Shown here: positions 16,604 to 25,200 of the stretch, piece by piece
How the letters are laid out: every line of letters begins with the position of its first letter
Position numbering within the stretch: the stretch's first letter is position 1
Origin: Acidobacteriota bacterium
GTDB taxonomy: Bacteria; Acidobacteriota; Terriglobia; Bryobacterales; Bryobacteraceae
Direction: 5' to 3'
DNA: 64,000 nt
Assembly: GCA_029776225.1 (NCBI GenBank)
Contig: JAKOTR010000011.1
Span: 310,001-374,000, forward strand
Notes under the pieces: generated by a model
The model's input: the letters and a program-made list of their open reading frames with translations, nothing else
Told to the model about the DNA's origin: nothing
The model's database searches: none
Made by a program: the position numbers and the translations under genes

Positions 16604-17026
16604 ATGCTGACATTCAGGATTCCGGAGCCGCACCAGGTTGGGCTGCGGATGGTGCGGAACGCGCTCGCGCGGCATGGGCTGCGCACGCCCGCGGAGTTGA
16701 ACATCGCCGCAAGAATCAAGCAGGAACTGGGAGCCGGTGTTGCGCCGTGTGTCGTCCTGTACGTCGACGATCCGGCGGTGCTGCTGGAGGCGGTAGTTTT
16801 CAACCGGGGCGCCGCGCTGCTGATTCCCCACCCGGTGGTTGTGACGGGAGGCGAGCGGGAGACCGAGGTGCTGCTGCGGAGTTCGGAGTCGTTGGCGGGA
16901 ATCACACAGGAGAGCGTTCGCGGTCCTCTGCTCGACCTTCACAGAAGAATTTTTCTGGCTCTGGAAGGTATTGCCGAGCGACACGAAGCGCACTTGAACG
17001 TCAGTCCCTCCTTGGATGTACGCTGA
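16604..17026 (+). CDS. DUF302-like protein
   Basis: 140 residues from ATG 16604. The sequence LTFRIPEPHQVGLRMVRNAL, AELNIAARIKQELG, and GVAPCVVLYVDDPAVLLEAV followed by the C-terminal GITQESVRGPLLDLHRRI has the layout of the DUF302 fold (about 130 residues, conserved central Cys before the main strand). Function of the family is unknown. It ends 39 nt before the sensor kinase and may be its first operon member. Similarity is moderate; it could be an unrelated conserved hypothetical. Confidence 0.55.
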   Translation: MLTFRIPEPHQVGLRMVRNALARHGLRTPAELNIAARIKQELGAGVAPCVVLYVDDPAVLLEAVVFNRGAALLIPHPVVVTGGERETEVLLRSSESLAGITQESVRGPLLDLHRRIFLALEGIAERHEAHLNVSPSLDVR

Positions 17027-17065
17027 GGGTAGAGGGCAAAAGAGGCCTCGATCACGCGAAAACTG

Positions 17066-18121
17066 TTGAATCGAGACAGTTGGGAACCGGCGCTCCGGTG
17101 GATTGCCATAGCCGCGGCAGTGGCTTTTGCCGGGCTGGCCGACTGGCTCGCGGGGGGATCGCTGGCGCTCCTCTACAGCATCCCCGTGGTTCTTGCCGCG
17201 CTGCTCGAAGGCCGGCTTGCAGGGCTGAGCGCCGCCGCCGTGTGCGGGATCGGCCTGTTCCTGCTCCCGCGGGCTCACGGCGGCGCGGGGACGGCGGCGG
17301 AATTGCTGGCGCTGGCGTTTCTCGCCTGGCTCGTTGATTCCCTGACCGCACGCGAACGGCGGCTCAGGCGCCATCACCAGCAGATCGCGGAGCAACTCAG
17401 CAGCGTTTACGAGAAAGTCCAGGCGAACTTCGAGGGCATGAAGCGCGCCGAGCGCCTGTCCGCGATCGGGCAGCTTTCGGCAGGCCTGGCTCACGAGATC
17501 AGGAACCCGCTGGCGAGCATTTCGGGGGCAGCAGCCATACTCAGCCGGAGCCGGGACCTCAGCCCGAAGGACGCCAAGTGCCTGGACATCATCATGAGCG
17601 AGAGCCAACGGCTCAACGGCCTGCTGACGAACTTCTTAAATTTTGCCCGTCCGCGGCCCCCTCGCCTGCAAACGGTAGAGCTGGAGCCCGTTTTGGATAA
17701 TGTGCTCGGGCTGGCCGCACATGGCGTTCGCGGCAAAACGGTGCGGTTCGAGAAAAAGATCGACCCGAACCTCGAACCGGTCGAATGCGACCCGGAGCAA
17801 CTGGAACAAGTACTTTTAAATCTGATGATTAACGCCATCGAAGCGAGCCCGGAAGGGGAAACGGTGACGCTTTCGGCCGAGACCGGAGATGGCAAGATTT
17901 CGATCGGGGTCATCGACCGCGGGCATGGGGTGGCGCCGGGGCACATAGACCGGCTGTTCGACCCCTTTTTCACCACCAAGGAACACGGCACAGGGCTGGG
18001 ATTGCCGGTCGCCCATCAGATCGTGCGGCAGATGGGCGGGTCGCTTGTGGCGCGCCCCAATGACGGCCAGGGCATGACCTTTGCGGTGGTTCTCCCGGCC
18101 AAAGAAAAGAAAAGCAGATGA
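17066..18121 (+). CDS. membrane sensor histidine kinase, NtrB-like
   Basis: 351 residues; three to four N-terminal transmembrane helices (~10-92) with almost no periplasmic loop, a short coiled-coil linker (~95-130), HisKA with His143 in LSAGLAHEIRNPLAS, and HATPase with N box LMINAIEASPEG, G1 IDRGHGVAP and G2 GTGLGLPVA. No PAS domain. It should phosphorylate the response regulator that follows, whose ATG overlaps this stop (ATGA). Start taken as TTG 17066, since no ATG or GTG lies between the preceding in-frame stop and the first helix. With few extracellular residues it may sense membrane state or a lipophilic signal. Confidence 0.9.
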   Translation: MNRDSWEPALRWIAIAAAVAFAGLADWLAGGSLALLYSIPVVLAALLEGRLAGLSAAAVCGIGLFLLPRAHGGAGTAAELLALAFLAWLVDSLTARERRLRRHHQQIAEQLSSVYEKVQANFEGMKRAERLSAIGQLSAGLAHEIRNPLASISGAAAILSRSRDLSPKDAKCLDIIMSESQRLNGLLTNFLNFARPRPPRLQTVELEPVLDNVLGLAAHGVRGKTVRFEKKIDPNLEPVECDPEQLEQVLLNLMINAIEASPEGETVTLSAETGDGKISIGVIDRGHGVAPGHIDRLFDPFFTTKEHGTGLGLPVAHQIVRQMGGSLVARPNDGQGMTFAVVLPAKEKKSR

Positions 18122-19536
18122 ATCCTCCTCGCATTCTGGTCGTAGACGATGATGAGAATCTGCGCTGGGTCCTCCAGACGCAGCTTGAGCAGATGGGCTA
18201 CACCGCCGTGACGGCGGGCAGTGCGGAGGAAGCCATTGGGGCTATCGAGAAGGAGCCGCCTGCGCTGGTGCTCACCGACTTGAAGATGCCCGGCGTCTCC
18301 GGGATGGACCTGCTGGAGCAGATCCGCCGGGATTACCCCGAAATTCCGGTGTTGATCATCACCGCGTTCGGGACGATCCAGAACGCCGTGCAGGCGATGC
18401 GCGCGGGGGCGTACGATTATCTGACCAAACCCATCGACTATGACGAACTGGCGCTGGCGGTGAGCCGCGCGCTCGAGCACTTCCGGCTGGTGAAGGAAGT
18501 GCGCACGCTGCGGGCGAGCCTGGACCGCAAGTACGGCTTTGAAAACATCATTGGCCACTCGGAAGTCCTGCTGACGGTGCTCGACACAGCCGCGCGCGCC
18601 GCGCAGAGCAATTCCACCATCCTGATCCACGGTGAGACGGGGACCGGGAAGGAGCTCCTGGCCCGGGCCATCCATTACAACAGCCCGCGCCGCGACAAGC
18701 CCTTTGTCACCATCAACTGCGGCACGATCCCGCGCGATCTGCTGGAATCTGAGCTGTTCGGGCACGTGAAGGGGTCGTTCACGGGCGCCATCACGCACAA
18801 AGTCGGAAAAGTCGAACTCGCGGACCGCGGGACGCTGTTTCTGGACGAAATCGGTGAGATGCCCGGAGAACTCCAGGTGAAGCTGCTGCGGCTTCTCCAG
18901 CACGGCGAACTGGAGAAGGTGGGGGCGACGTCACCGCTCCGGGTCGATGTGCGGTTCATTGCCGCTACGAACCGGAATCTGAGGGCGATGATCGAGGATG
19001 GAACATTTCGCGAAGATTTGTACTATCGCCTCTCGGTCATCCCGCTGGAACTGCCGCCGCTGCGGGACCGCGCCGAAGACATCCCGGAACTGGTGCAGCA
19101 CTTTTTCGTAAAGGCGAAGGAAGCTCAGGGCCGCCCCAACCTGGTCCTTCCGGCAAGCCTGCTGCCGCGGTTCCAGGACTACCGGTGGCCGGGAAACGTG
19201 CGGGAGCTTGAAAACGTCATCGAGCGGATCGTGGTTCTGGCGCGCGGCGACGAGATTACCCTGGCCGACCTGCCGGATTTCCTGCGCCGGGAGCGGCCGG
19301 CGGTGGATATGCTGCAACTGGAACTGCCGCCCCAGGGAATCAGCCTCGAAGCAGTGGAGAAGGAGCTGATCGTGCGGGCGCTCGAGAAGTTCCACGGCAA
19401 CCAGACCCATGCCGCCCGGTACCTGGACATCAGCCGCAAAGCTCTCATTTATCGGATGGAGAAGCACGGCATCCGGCGTAAGGCTGTCGAGGGCGAGGAG
19501 GAGATGCTGCCTGCGGACGATGCTCAGGCGCGGTGA
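18118..19536 (+). CDS. sigma-54-dependent response regulator, NtrC family
   Basis: 472 residues in the standard three-domain order. Receiver with Asp54 in LVLTDLKMPG and acidic pocket DDD at 10-12; AAA+ domain with Walker A GETGTGKE (172-179), sigma-54 contact loop GSFTGA (219-224, Ser for Ala of GAFTGA), Walker B LFLDEIGEM, and ATNRNLR; C-terminal Fis-type HTH NQTHAARYLDISRKALIYRM. Activates transcription from -24/-12 promoters when phosphorylated by the coupled kinase. I saw no convincing -24/-12 site next to neighbouring genes, so targets may be elsewhere. Confidence 0.95.
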   Translation: MNPPRILVVDDDENLRWVLQTQLEQMGYTAVTAGSAEEAIGAIEKEPPALVLTDLKMPGVSGMDLLEQIRRDYPEIPVLIITAFGTIQNAVQAMRAGAYDYLTKPIDYDELALAVSRALEHFRLVKEVRTLRASLDRKYGFENIIGHSEVLLTVLDTAARAAQSNSTILIHGETGTGKELLARAIHYNSPRRDKPFVTINCGTIPRDLLESELFGHVKGSFTGAITHKVGKVELADRGTLFLDEIGEMPGELQVKLLRLLQHGELEKVGATSPLRVDVRFIAATNRNLRAMIEDGTFREDLYYRLSVIPLELPPLRDRAEDIPELVQHFFVKAKEAQGRPNLVLPASLLPRFQDYRWPGNVRELENVIERIVVLARGDEITLADLPDFLRRERPAVDMLQLELPPQGISLEAVEKELIVRALEKFHGNQTHAARYLDISRKALIYRMEKHGIRRKAVEGEEEMLPADDAQAR

Positions 19537-19870
19537 CTTCTCCGGCTGCGCCGAGCCGCCGCAGAATTTCGCCGAGTTGCTTTCCCACCATTTCCAGATT
19601 CGTGATCGCCGCGTTCGGAACAGGCTGGTGGTGCTGGCGGGCTATCTCCAGCAGTAACCGGATGCTATTGACGTGCTCGGCGGCGAGCGACAGTTCCCGC
19701 TGCAACCAACCCTCCGGCAGCGGCGGCGGATTGCCCGCTTCATCCGTGCCGGCTTTCGCCTTGTCCCTGCGCCTGGCAATCCGGAACCTTGCCAGCGCTG
19801 CGGCAAGCACCAGTCCCGCCAGCAAGCAGATCAGCAGTACCGGCCCAGGCAGTTGCATAGGCGGGATCAT
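19445..19870 (-). CDS. small membrane-anchored hypothetical protein
   Basis: Not recognised. From ATG 19870 (or ATG 19858, MQLPG) it reads an N-terminal membrane helix VLLICLLAGLVLAAALARF, a basic stop-transfer stretch, a helical segment WLQRELSLAAEHVNSIRLLLEIARQ and a Pro/Arg-rich tail. The 3' 92 nt overlap the end of the NtrC gene on the other strand. No ribosome-binding site is seen, and the tail composition may simply reflect the antisense of NtrC, so the gene is uncertain. Confidence 0.4.
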   Translation of the reverse strand: MIPPMQLPGPVLLICLLAGLVLAAALARFRIARRRDKAKAGTDEAGNPPPLPEGWLQRELSLAAEHVNSIRLLLEIARQHHQPVPNAAITNLEMVGKQLGEILRRLGAAGEVTAPEHRPQAASPPRPRQPYAGCRASPSDK

Positions 19871-20091
19871 TGCACGAAGACGGCCAGAACGGCCCGGCGT
19901 ACCGCACCGCCGGGGTCGAGGCGCTCCAGCGGCTTGGAAGAGCGCCGATACTGCCTGAAAAGGGCCAGCAATGCGCGTTTTTGGGCAGCAATAGCGGGCT
20001 GGAAAGGCTGAAACCCCTGTTTTTCCATTGCTATCGTTGGCGCGGCACGTGCTCCATGACAGGTAGAGCGACACGTGAGGAGGTAAGAAGA

Positions 20092-20295
20092 ATGCCGGCG
20101 ACCACTTCGGTTACCCGCAACGATGAGCGCCGCGTGCTTGGCGCGCAGATGGCGAGGCTCGGCGTGAGGCTGCTGAACAAGTACGGCCGCGTGCTCCAGT
20201 GCGAAACCTGCGAGGCGACATGGTCTCCTCAACCCGCCGCTGACGGGTCTTTTCCACCGGGTTTCTGGCGTTGCCCGAACAGGTGCAACTGGTAG
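20092..20295 (+). CDS. small zinc-ribbon-like conserved hypothetical
   Basis: 67 residues with a strong ribosome-binding site GAGGAGGTAAGA before the ATG. Basic N-terminal half (RLGVRLLNKYGRVLQ), then CETC and CPNRC 25 residues apart, a likely single zinc site. Not assigned to a known family. The frame is open upstream but the ribosome-binding site fixes this start. 36 nt before the next small gene, so the two are probably co-transcribed. Confidence 0.7.
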   Translation: MPATTSVTRNDERRVLGAQMARLGVRLLNKYGRVLQCETCEATWSPQPAADGSFPPGFWRCPNRCNW

Positions 20296-20331
20296 CAAAG
20301 GACACCCGGCGTTTCCCGGGGGGAGGGAAGC

Positions 20332-20520
20332 ATGGTCAACAGCAATGGAAACGGAGCGGGGAAGATCCCGCCAGTTGAATTTCCGCCGCGCGGAATCATC
20401 CTGAGGCTTGAAGACCTTCCGGCCACTCCGGTGAATCTGGAGCGGATCCGGGAACGAGTGCGGCTGCTGAACCTGCGGCTTTTGGAATCGGGGACGCCGT
20501 TCCGCTTGCGGGTAATTTGA
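20332..20520 (+). CDS. small conserved-type hypothetical protein
   Basis: 62 residues, preceded by GGGGGGAGGGAAGC as ribosome-binding site. Reads IPPVEFPPRGIILRLEDLPA then a helix VNLERIRERVRLLNLRLLES and ends FRLRVI. No family recognised, no cysteines, no export signal. Good translation signals and non-shadow codon use make it a likely gene; co-transcribed with the zinc-ribbon gene just upstream. Confidence 0.62.
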   Translation: MVNSNGNGAGKIPPVEFPPRGIILRLEDLPATPVNLERIRERVRLLNLRLLESGTPFRLRVI

Positions 20521-20719
20521 AGCGGAGGCCGGACTCCTCCAAGCTCCAGACACTTGTAGTATCTCCTCGTCTATTGCCTAGGGCGGGCGGGCCCCGGCGG
20601 AAGTGGATCCGCCCGCTTCCCACTTCGCTGAACCCACGAACAATCAGCCACGACAGGCCTGAGTTGCGGCCCGCTTGCTCCGTAGGATAGCTTGTTGCTG
20701 TTGAGCTGGAGGAAAAAGG

Positions 20720-22678
20720 GTGAAGAATCTCGCGCCAGTTCTTTCGATCGTGATTTTGGCCCTTGCGGCGCCGGACCAGGGGCGTGCAGCCAGGCCGTTT
20801 GAAGAAGTGGTTCGCGACGTCCATGTTCTAAGAAACTACCGCGCCGGCAAGAACAGCTATGTGGAAAGCACCAAGCGGCACGCCGGCTGGTGGACGGGCA
20901 GGGGCTTCCGCGCGACGCTGCTCGATATCAAAGGCACGGGCTCCGTACGGCACATCTGGAGCACCTGGATGAAGGACGGCCCCTACTTCGAATGGCAGTT
21001 CTTCGTCGACGGGGAAACTGAGCCGAGCATCCGCGGAAGGTTCGACGAGCTCGTCGCGGCCGCCGACCACGTGAAGAGCTCGCCGGCCATCGCCTCTCCC
21101 GTTCCGCGCGACCCGGCCAAACGCGACCACAACCTGTACCTGCCGATTCCCTTCGAGAAAAGCATACGCATCGATGTGGTGCAACTGACCGACAGCGTGG
21201 ATATTTTCTTCACCCAGATCGATTACCGGACCGAGGACGACAGTTTGAAAGGCGTGCGCCTGCGATCGCGGCAAAGGGAAGGCCGCGTCGAGCTGTACTA
21301 CGAGGGATGGCAGCCGCCCGCGCCCCGCCCGCCTATTCGAACCGAAACCATCCGATTTGACCGGCGCCGGATCGCTCCGGGGGAACGCGTGCTGATAGGC
21401 ACAGCGACGGGTCCCGCGATTGTGCGCAGGCTGGATCTCAACGCGCCGATCTCGCATCCGCTGCGGATGCTCGTGCGCTACGACGGCGCGTCCGGATACG
21501 CCATCAACGCACCTACGGCGCGTTATTTCGGCGAGTTCCAGGGCGCGAGCTTCGAGCGCATCGATGAAAACCGCGCCGTGAACTACCTTCCGATGCCGTT
21601 CCGCGAGAAGTTTGAATTTTACCTGGAGAACGAAGGCTCCACCCCGGTCGAAGCCGTTCTCTCTCTGGACATCGAGCGCGTCACGGAGTTCCGGCCGGAC
21701 TGGGGTTATTTACACGCCTGGTACAACCGGACGGCTTCCACCAACGGACACAGCCCGCACCAGGTGCTCTACACGCGAGGCCGCGGCCACTGGCTCGGCA
21801 TGTCGCTGTTCAAGACGGGTCATGACCACGGCGGCGGGGATTTTGCGATTGTCGATGGCGAGTCGGAAAGGCCCGCGTTTCTGCACGGCATTAATGGCGA
21901 GGATTACTTCACTTTCGCCTTCTTCGGGGCCGGGCAGCACCAGCCGTACGCCCAGGCGATCACGAACGATCGCGGGCGATACCGCCACCATTTCGAAAAC
22001 CCCTATCCGTTCCAGCATTCCTTCCACATGGAATGGGCGACATTCGCCAACCTCCAGCCCGAGAGCGTGGCGTTCTGGTACCAGGATTCGCCGGAGGACC
22101 TGACCGTGCCCGCGGGCGACCCCTCCATAACGGAATTGTGGGAGACGTTCGGCTTCGTGCCCGTTCCGCTGGAGGCTACCAAACAAAAACGCGGGCTCTA
22201 CGTTAACCTCCCGTCGGTAGCCGATCTGGATGCCGGAAAAACCTTCGAAGCGGGAAACATCAAAGAGAGATTTCCCGCAGGCTGGCTGTGGGAGACGAGC
22301 AACGGCCCGGGACTGAACCTCACCTATATCAGCCGCCATGGCGCGGAAACCAACGGCGAAATGTATCTGGGAGGTAACGGGCACGCCTACCTGGCGCGCA
22401 AACGCTTTATCGCGAAGAAGGCCGAGCAGCTCGAGGCGGTGCTCAGCCACGATGACCCGATCGAAATCGAGCTGAACGGAAAAATCGTCTACCAGGAACC
22501 CAGCCAGTGCGCCGGTTTCTGCACGCACAAGATTACGCTTCCGGTTCGCGCCGGCGAGAACGAGCTCGTCGTCCGGCTGACCAATTACTTCAACCAGACG
22601 TTTGTCTGGGCCGGTTTCAATCTCTGGATCCGGAACTCGGCCGGGCAGCCGGTGCGGCTGTCGGACCTGCACCGGTAA
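20720..22678 (+). CDS. DUF2961/GH172 family secreted glycoside hydrolase
   Basis: 652 residues from GTG 20720 behind GAGCTGGAGG. Signal peptide NLAPVLSIVILALAAPDQGRA. DUF2961 core with KGTGSVRHIWSTWM, YFEWQFFVDGETEPSI, VNYLPMPFREKFEFYLENEG and GHDHGGGDFAIVDGE. This family is now GH172, with members acting on fructofuranosides and arabinofuranosides by a retaining mechanism. The C-terminal ~130 residues form an extra beta-domain (EIELNGKIVYQEPS, ENELVVRLTNYFNQ) likely to bind carbohydrate. Presumably periplasmic or secreted. Followed at 112 nt by an MFS exporter, which may move a product or be unrelated. Confidence 0.88.
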   Translation: MKNLAPVLSIVILALAAPDQGRAARPFEEVVRDVHVLRNYRAGKNSYVESTKRHAGWWTGRGFRATLLDIKGTGSVRHIWSTWMKDGPYFEWQFFVDGETEPSIRGRFDELVAAADHVKSSPAIASPVPRDPAKRDHNLYLPIPFEKSIRIDVVQLTDSVDIFFTQIDYRTEDDSLKGVRLRSRQREGRVELYYEGWQPPAPRPPIRTETIRFDRRRIAPGERVLIGTATGPAIVRRLDLNAPISHPLRMLVRYDGASGYAINAPTARYFGEFQGASFERIDENRAVNYLPMPFREKFEFYLENEGSTPVEAVLSLDIERVTEFRPDWGYLHAWYNRTASTNGHSPHQVLYTRGRGHWLGMSLFKTGHDHGGGDFAIVDGESERPAFLHGINGEDYFTFAFFGAGQHQPYAQAITNDRGRYRHHFENPYPFQHSFHMEWATFANLQPESVAFWYQDSPEDLTVPAGDPSITELWETFGFVPVPLEATKQKRGLYVNLPSVADLDAGKTFEAGNIKERFPAGWLWETSNGPGLNLTYISRHGAETNGEMYLGGNGHAYLARKRFIAKKAEQLEAVLSHDDPIEIELNGKIVYQEPSQCAGFCTHKITLPVRAGENELVVRLTNYFNQTFVWAGFNLWIRNSAGQPVRLSDLHR

Positions 22679-22790
22679 TCCGGCTTGCTACGGCGCGCGG
22701 CGCCGGCGGCTATTCGTACCCACCTCCGGCCAGTTCCATGGCCAGGCCGGTTCGGGAGTAGCAGACCCGAGCTTCGGCGACAATGGAACA

Positions 22791-24095
22791 GTGGGGAATT
22801 GGGCATTTGCTTTCCGAGCCCTGCGGGCACGAAACTACCGGCTCTTCTTCATAGGGCAGAGCGTCTCTCTCATAGGCGTCTGGATGATGCGGGTCGCGAC
22901 GAGCTGGCTCGTCTACCGCCTCACCGGCTCGTCGATTCTGCTGGGAGTGGTCGGGTTTGCCGGGCAGATCCCCACGTTCCTCCTCGGGCCGGTGGCCGGC
23001 GTGTTGGTCGACCGCTGGGACCGCCACCGCACGCTGGTCGTCACCCAGGTTTTCCTGATGCTGCAATCGCTGGCCATGGCCGGGCTTACGCTGGCCGGCG
23101 TCATTACCCCCGCGCAGATCATCTTGCTGTCGGTGGTGCAGGGGGTGATCAACAGCGTCGATATGCCGGCGCGCCAGGCGTTCGTCGTCCAAATGGTCGA
23201 AAACCGGGAGGACCTCGGCAACGCCATCGCGCTCAACTCCTCGATGTTCAACGGGGCGCGGCTGGCCGGGCCCGCCATCGCGGGCATGGTGATCGCGGCG
23301 GTGGGCGAGGGCGTCTGTTTTCTGCTGGACGGTTTGAGCTACGTCGCCGTCATCGGATCGCTGCTGGCGATGAAGATTCAGGCTGCGCCGCCGCGTTCGC
23401 AGCGCGATCTGCTGGTTGAAATCCGCGAGGGCTGGCGGTACGTCAGCGGGTCGCTGGCAATTCGTTCGCTGCTGGTGATGGTGGCAGTGATCAGCCTCTT
23501 CGGGATGCCGTACACGGTGCTGATGCCGGTCTTCGCCGCCAACGTGCTCGGCGGAGGGCCGAACACGCTGGGGTTCTTGATGGCCGCCACGGGCATGGGC
23601 GCGTTGGGAGGCGGGATCCTGCTGGCCATGCGGCGGAGCGTTTTGGGACTCGGAAAGCAGATCGTGTTCGCGATACTGACGTTCGGCGGATCGCTGATCG
23701 TCTTCGGGCTATCAAGCAACTTGTGGCTCTCGCTATTCGTTCTGGCCGTTTCCGGCTACGGCATGATCCAGCAGATGGCCGGCACGAACACTATTCTTCA
23801 AACAATCGTCGATGAAGAGAAGCGCGGGCGCGTAATGTCGTTCTATACGATGGCGTTCATGGGCGCGGCGCCGTTTGGCAGCCTGCTGGCGGGGGCGCTG
23901 TCGGACCGGATCGGCGCTCCGTGGACAGTGGTCGTCTGCGGGCTGGTGTGTCTGGCGGGAGGCGGCTGGCTGGCGCGCAAGCTGCCCGCGATCCGCCGCG
24001 AAATTCGCCCCATCTACATTCAACTGGGCATTCTGCCCGAAGTGGCGGCCGGCGTCCAACAGGCTTCCACCCTTCAGACCCCGCCGCAAAACTGA
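22791..24095 (+). CDS. MFS transporter (MFS_3 / EntS-like)
   Basis: About 434 residues from GTG 22791, the first start before the conserved FRALRARNYRLFFIGQSVSL that opens this subfamily; an earlier frame extension has no ribosome-binding site. Twelve helices; VLVDRWDRHRTLV between helices 2 and 3 is the MFS loop motif, and VNSVDMPARQAFVVQMV is typical of the group. DEEKRGRVMSFYTMAFMG lies in the second half. Likely proton-driven exporter of a small hydrophobic compound or siderophore-like molecule. Ends five bases before the convergent binding-protein gene. Confidence 0.86.
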   Translation: MGNWAFAFRALRARNYRLFFIGQSVSLIGVWMMRVATSWLVYRLTGSSILLGVVGFAGQIPTFLLGPVAGVLVDRWDRHRTLVVTQVFLMLQSLAMAGLTLAGVITPAQIILLSVVQGVINSVDMPARQAFVVQMVENREDLGNAIALNSSMFNGARLAGPAIAGMVIAAVGEGVCFLLDGLSYVAVIGSLLAMKIQAAPPRSQRDLLVEIREGWRYVSGSLAIRSLLVMVAVISLFGMPYTVLMPVFAANVLGGGPNTLGFLMAATGMGALGGGILLAMRRSVLGLGKQIVFAILTFGGSLIVFGLSSNLWLSLFVLAVSGYGMIQQMAGTNTILQTIVDEEKRGRVMSFYTMAFMGAAPFGSLLAGALSDRIGAPWTVVVCGLVCLAGGGWLARKLPAIRREIRPIYIQLGILPEVAAGVQQASTLQTPPQN

Positions 24096-24099
24096 GCGC

Positions 24100-25200
24100 C
24101 TACGGCCGAAAGGTAAGCTCCACCGGGCGCAGATTGCGGCCGAGCGGGTCCCACTCGATGCGCCCCGATGCGCCCTCGTACGGCGAGAGCGCCTGGATGG
24201 CGTCACGGATCCGCGAGCGGTTCAGCCCGGCCCGGCGGATGGCGGCAGTGAGCAGTGCGGCTGCGTCGTAGCTGGAAGCCGCGTACAGGTCCGGCGCCAC
24301 GCCGTAGCGCTTGAGGAAGCGGGCGCGGAATTCCGCTCGAATTTCGCCGGCTCGGGGGAACGGCACGTTGCGAAGCTGCGCGGCTGCGAGTTTCGGCCCT
24401 CCGAAGATATCGCCCGTAAAGCCGCGCGCCCGGATGGCCTCGATCACGCGCTCGCTGTCCCGCGGCCCGGCGAGCACGACGGCGGCCCTCGCATTCGAAG
24501 CCGTGAGCCGGTCCGCGAGTTCGCCCGGCTGCCGCGCGCCCGGTTCGAATTCCACGTGCAGGACAGGGGAGGCGCGTTCCCGGCCGAGCGCGATTTTCAG
24601 CTCCGTGACGAAGGCTCGGGAATCGTGATCGGTGGCCGATAGGATGGCAAAAGGTGCGTGTTGCCCGAGAGCCCGCGCCAGAGGCGGAGCGAGCTGCTGA
24701 TCGGGCGGCAGGCAGGAGAAGACCCAGGGCACGTTCGCGCCGTGTATGCCGCGATCGGTGCCGGCCGGATTGACGAGGGGCAGCAGAGCCTTGGCGACAA
24801 TCTGTTCGGCCAGATGGGTGGTATCGCCGTCGATGCCGCCGATGATGGCCCAGACCCTTTCGGTGTAAACGAGACGCGCCAGTTTCCCCGCGCCGCCGCT
24901 CCAGGGGTTCTCATCCCAGACGGGCGCGAGCCGGAAGGCGAGGCCGCGGTAGCCGCCGCGCGCATTCGCCTCTTCGATGGCCAGGGCGGCGCCGCGCCAG
25001 AGCATGCCGCCGAGCGGGTGCGCGGGATCGTCCGGCCCGAAGTAGCCGATCAGGACTTCACGCACGTCCGCCGGTTCGGGATCGTCAAGGCCCGGGCCCT
25101 CAAAGTCCCTCGGGCGGTGGTTGGGATCGAAGTACGGCTTCTGGCAGAGGACGGGCGCGCTGAGTGCAAGCGCGAGTCCCAGGGCGAGTAAGAAGCGCAT
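24100..25200 (-). CDS. periplasmic substrate-binding protein (Peripla_BP_6, Leu/Ile/Val type)
   Basis: 366 residues; signal peptide ending near LSAPVLCQK, then a type I periplasmic-binding fold: VLIGYFGPDDPAHPLGG, GAALAIEEANARGGYRG, WAIIGGIDGDTTHLAEQI, VNPAGTD, YAASSYDAAALLTAAI. The Cys at the end of the hydrophobic stretch (LCQ) could be a lipobox. Last of seven operon genes; its start abuts the stop of its paralogue. No ABC permease or ATPase gene lies nearby, so it may act as a sensor or carrier instead of a classical uptake component. Confidence 0.85.
   Translation of the reverse strand: MRFLLALGLALALSAPVLCQKPYFDPNHRPRDFEGPGLDDPEPADVREVLIGYFGPDDPAHPLGGMLWRGAALAIEEANARGGYRGLAFRLAPVWDENPWSGGAGKLARLVYTERVWAIIGGIDGDTTHLAEQIVAKALLPLVNPAGTDRGIHGANVPWVFSCLPPDQQLAPPLARALGQHAPFAILSATDHDSRAFVTELKIALGRERASPVLHVEFEPGARQPGELADRLTASNARAAVVLAGPRDSERVIEAIRARGFTGDIFGGPKLAAAQLRNVPFPRAGEIRAEFRARFLKRYGVAPDLYAASSYDAAALLTAAIRRAGLNRSRIRDAIQALSPYEGASGRIEWDPLGRNLRPVELTFRP

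Noticed and set aside
16496-17608. A 370-codon minus-strand frame across the DUF302-like gene and the kinase start
   Set aside because: Antisense to two better supported genes; composition typical of a shadow and no motif.
18118-19536. Sigma-54 (-24/-12) promoters near the NtrC gene
   Set aside because: Looked for GG-N10-GC type sites before nearby genes; only spacing-incompatible matches (for example near 9901) were found.
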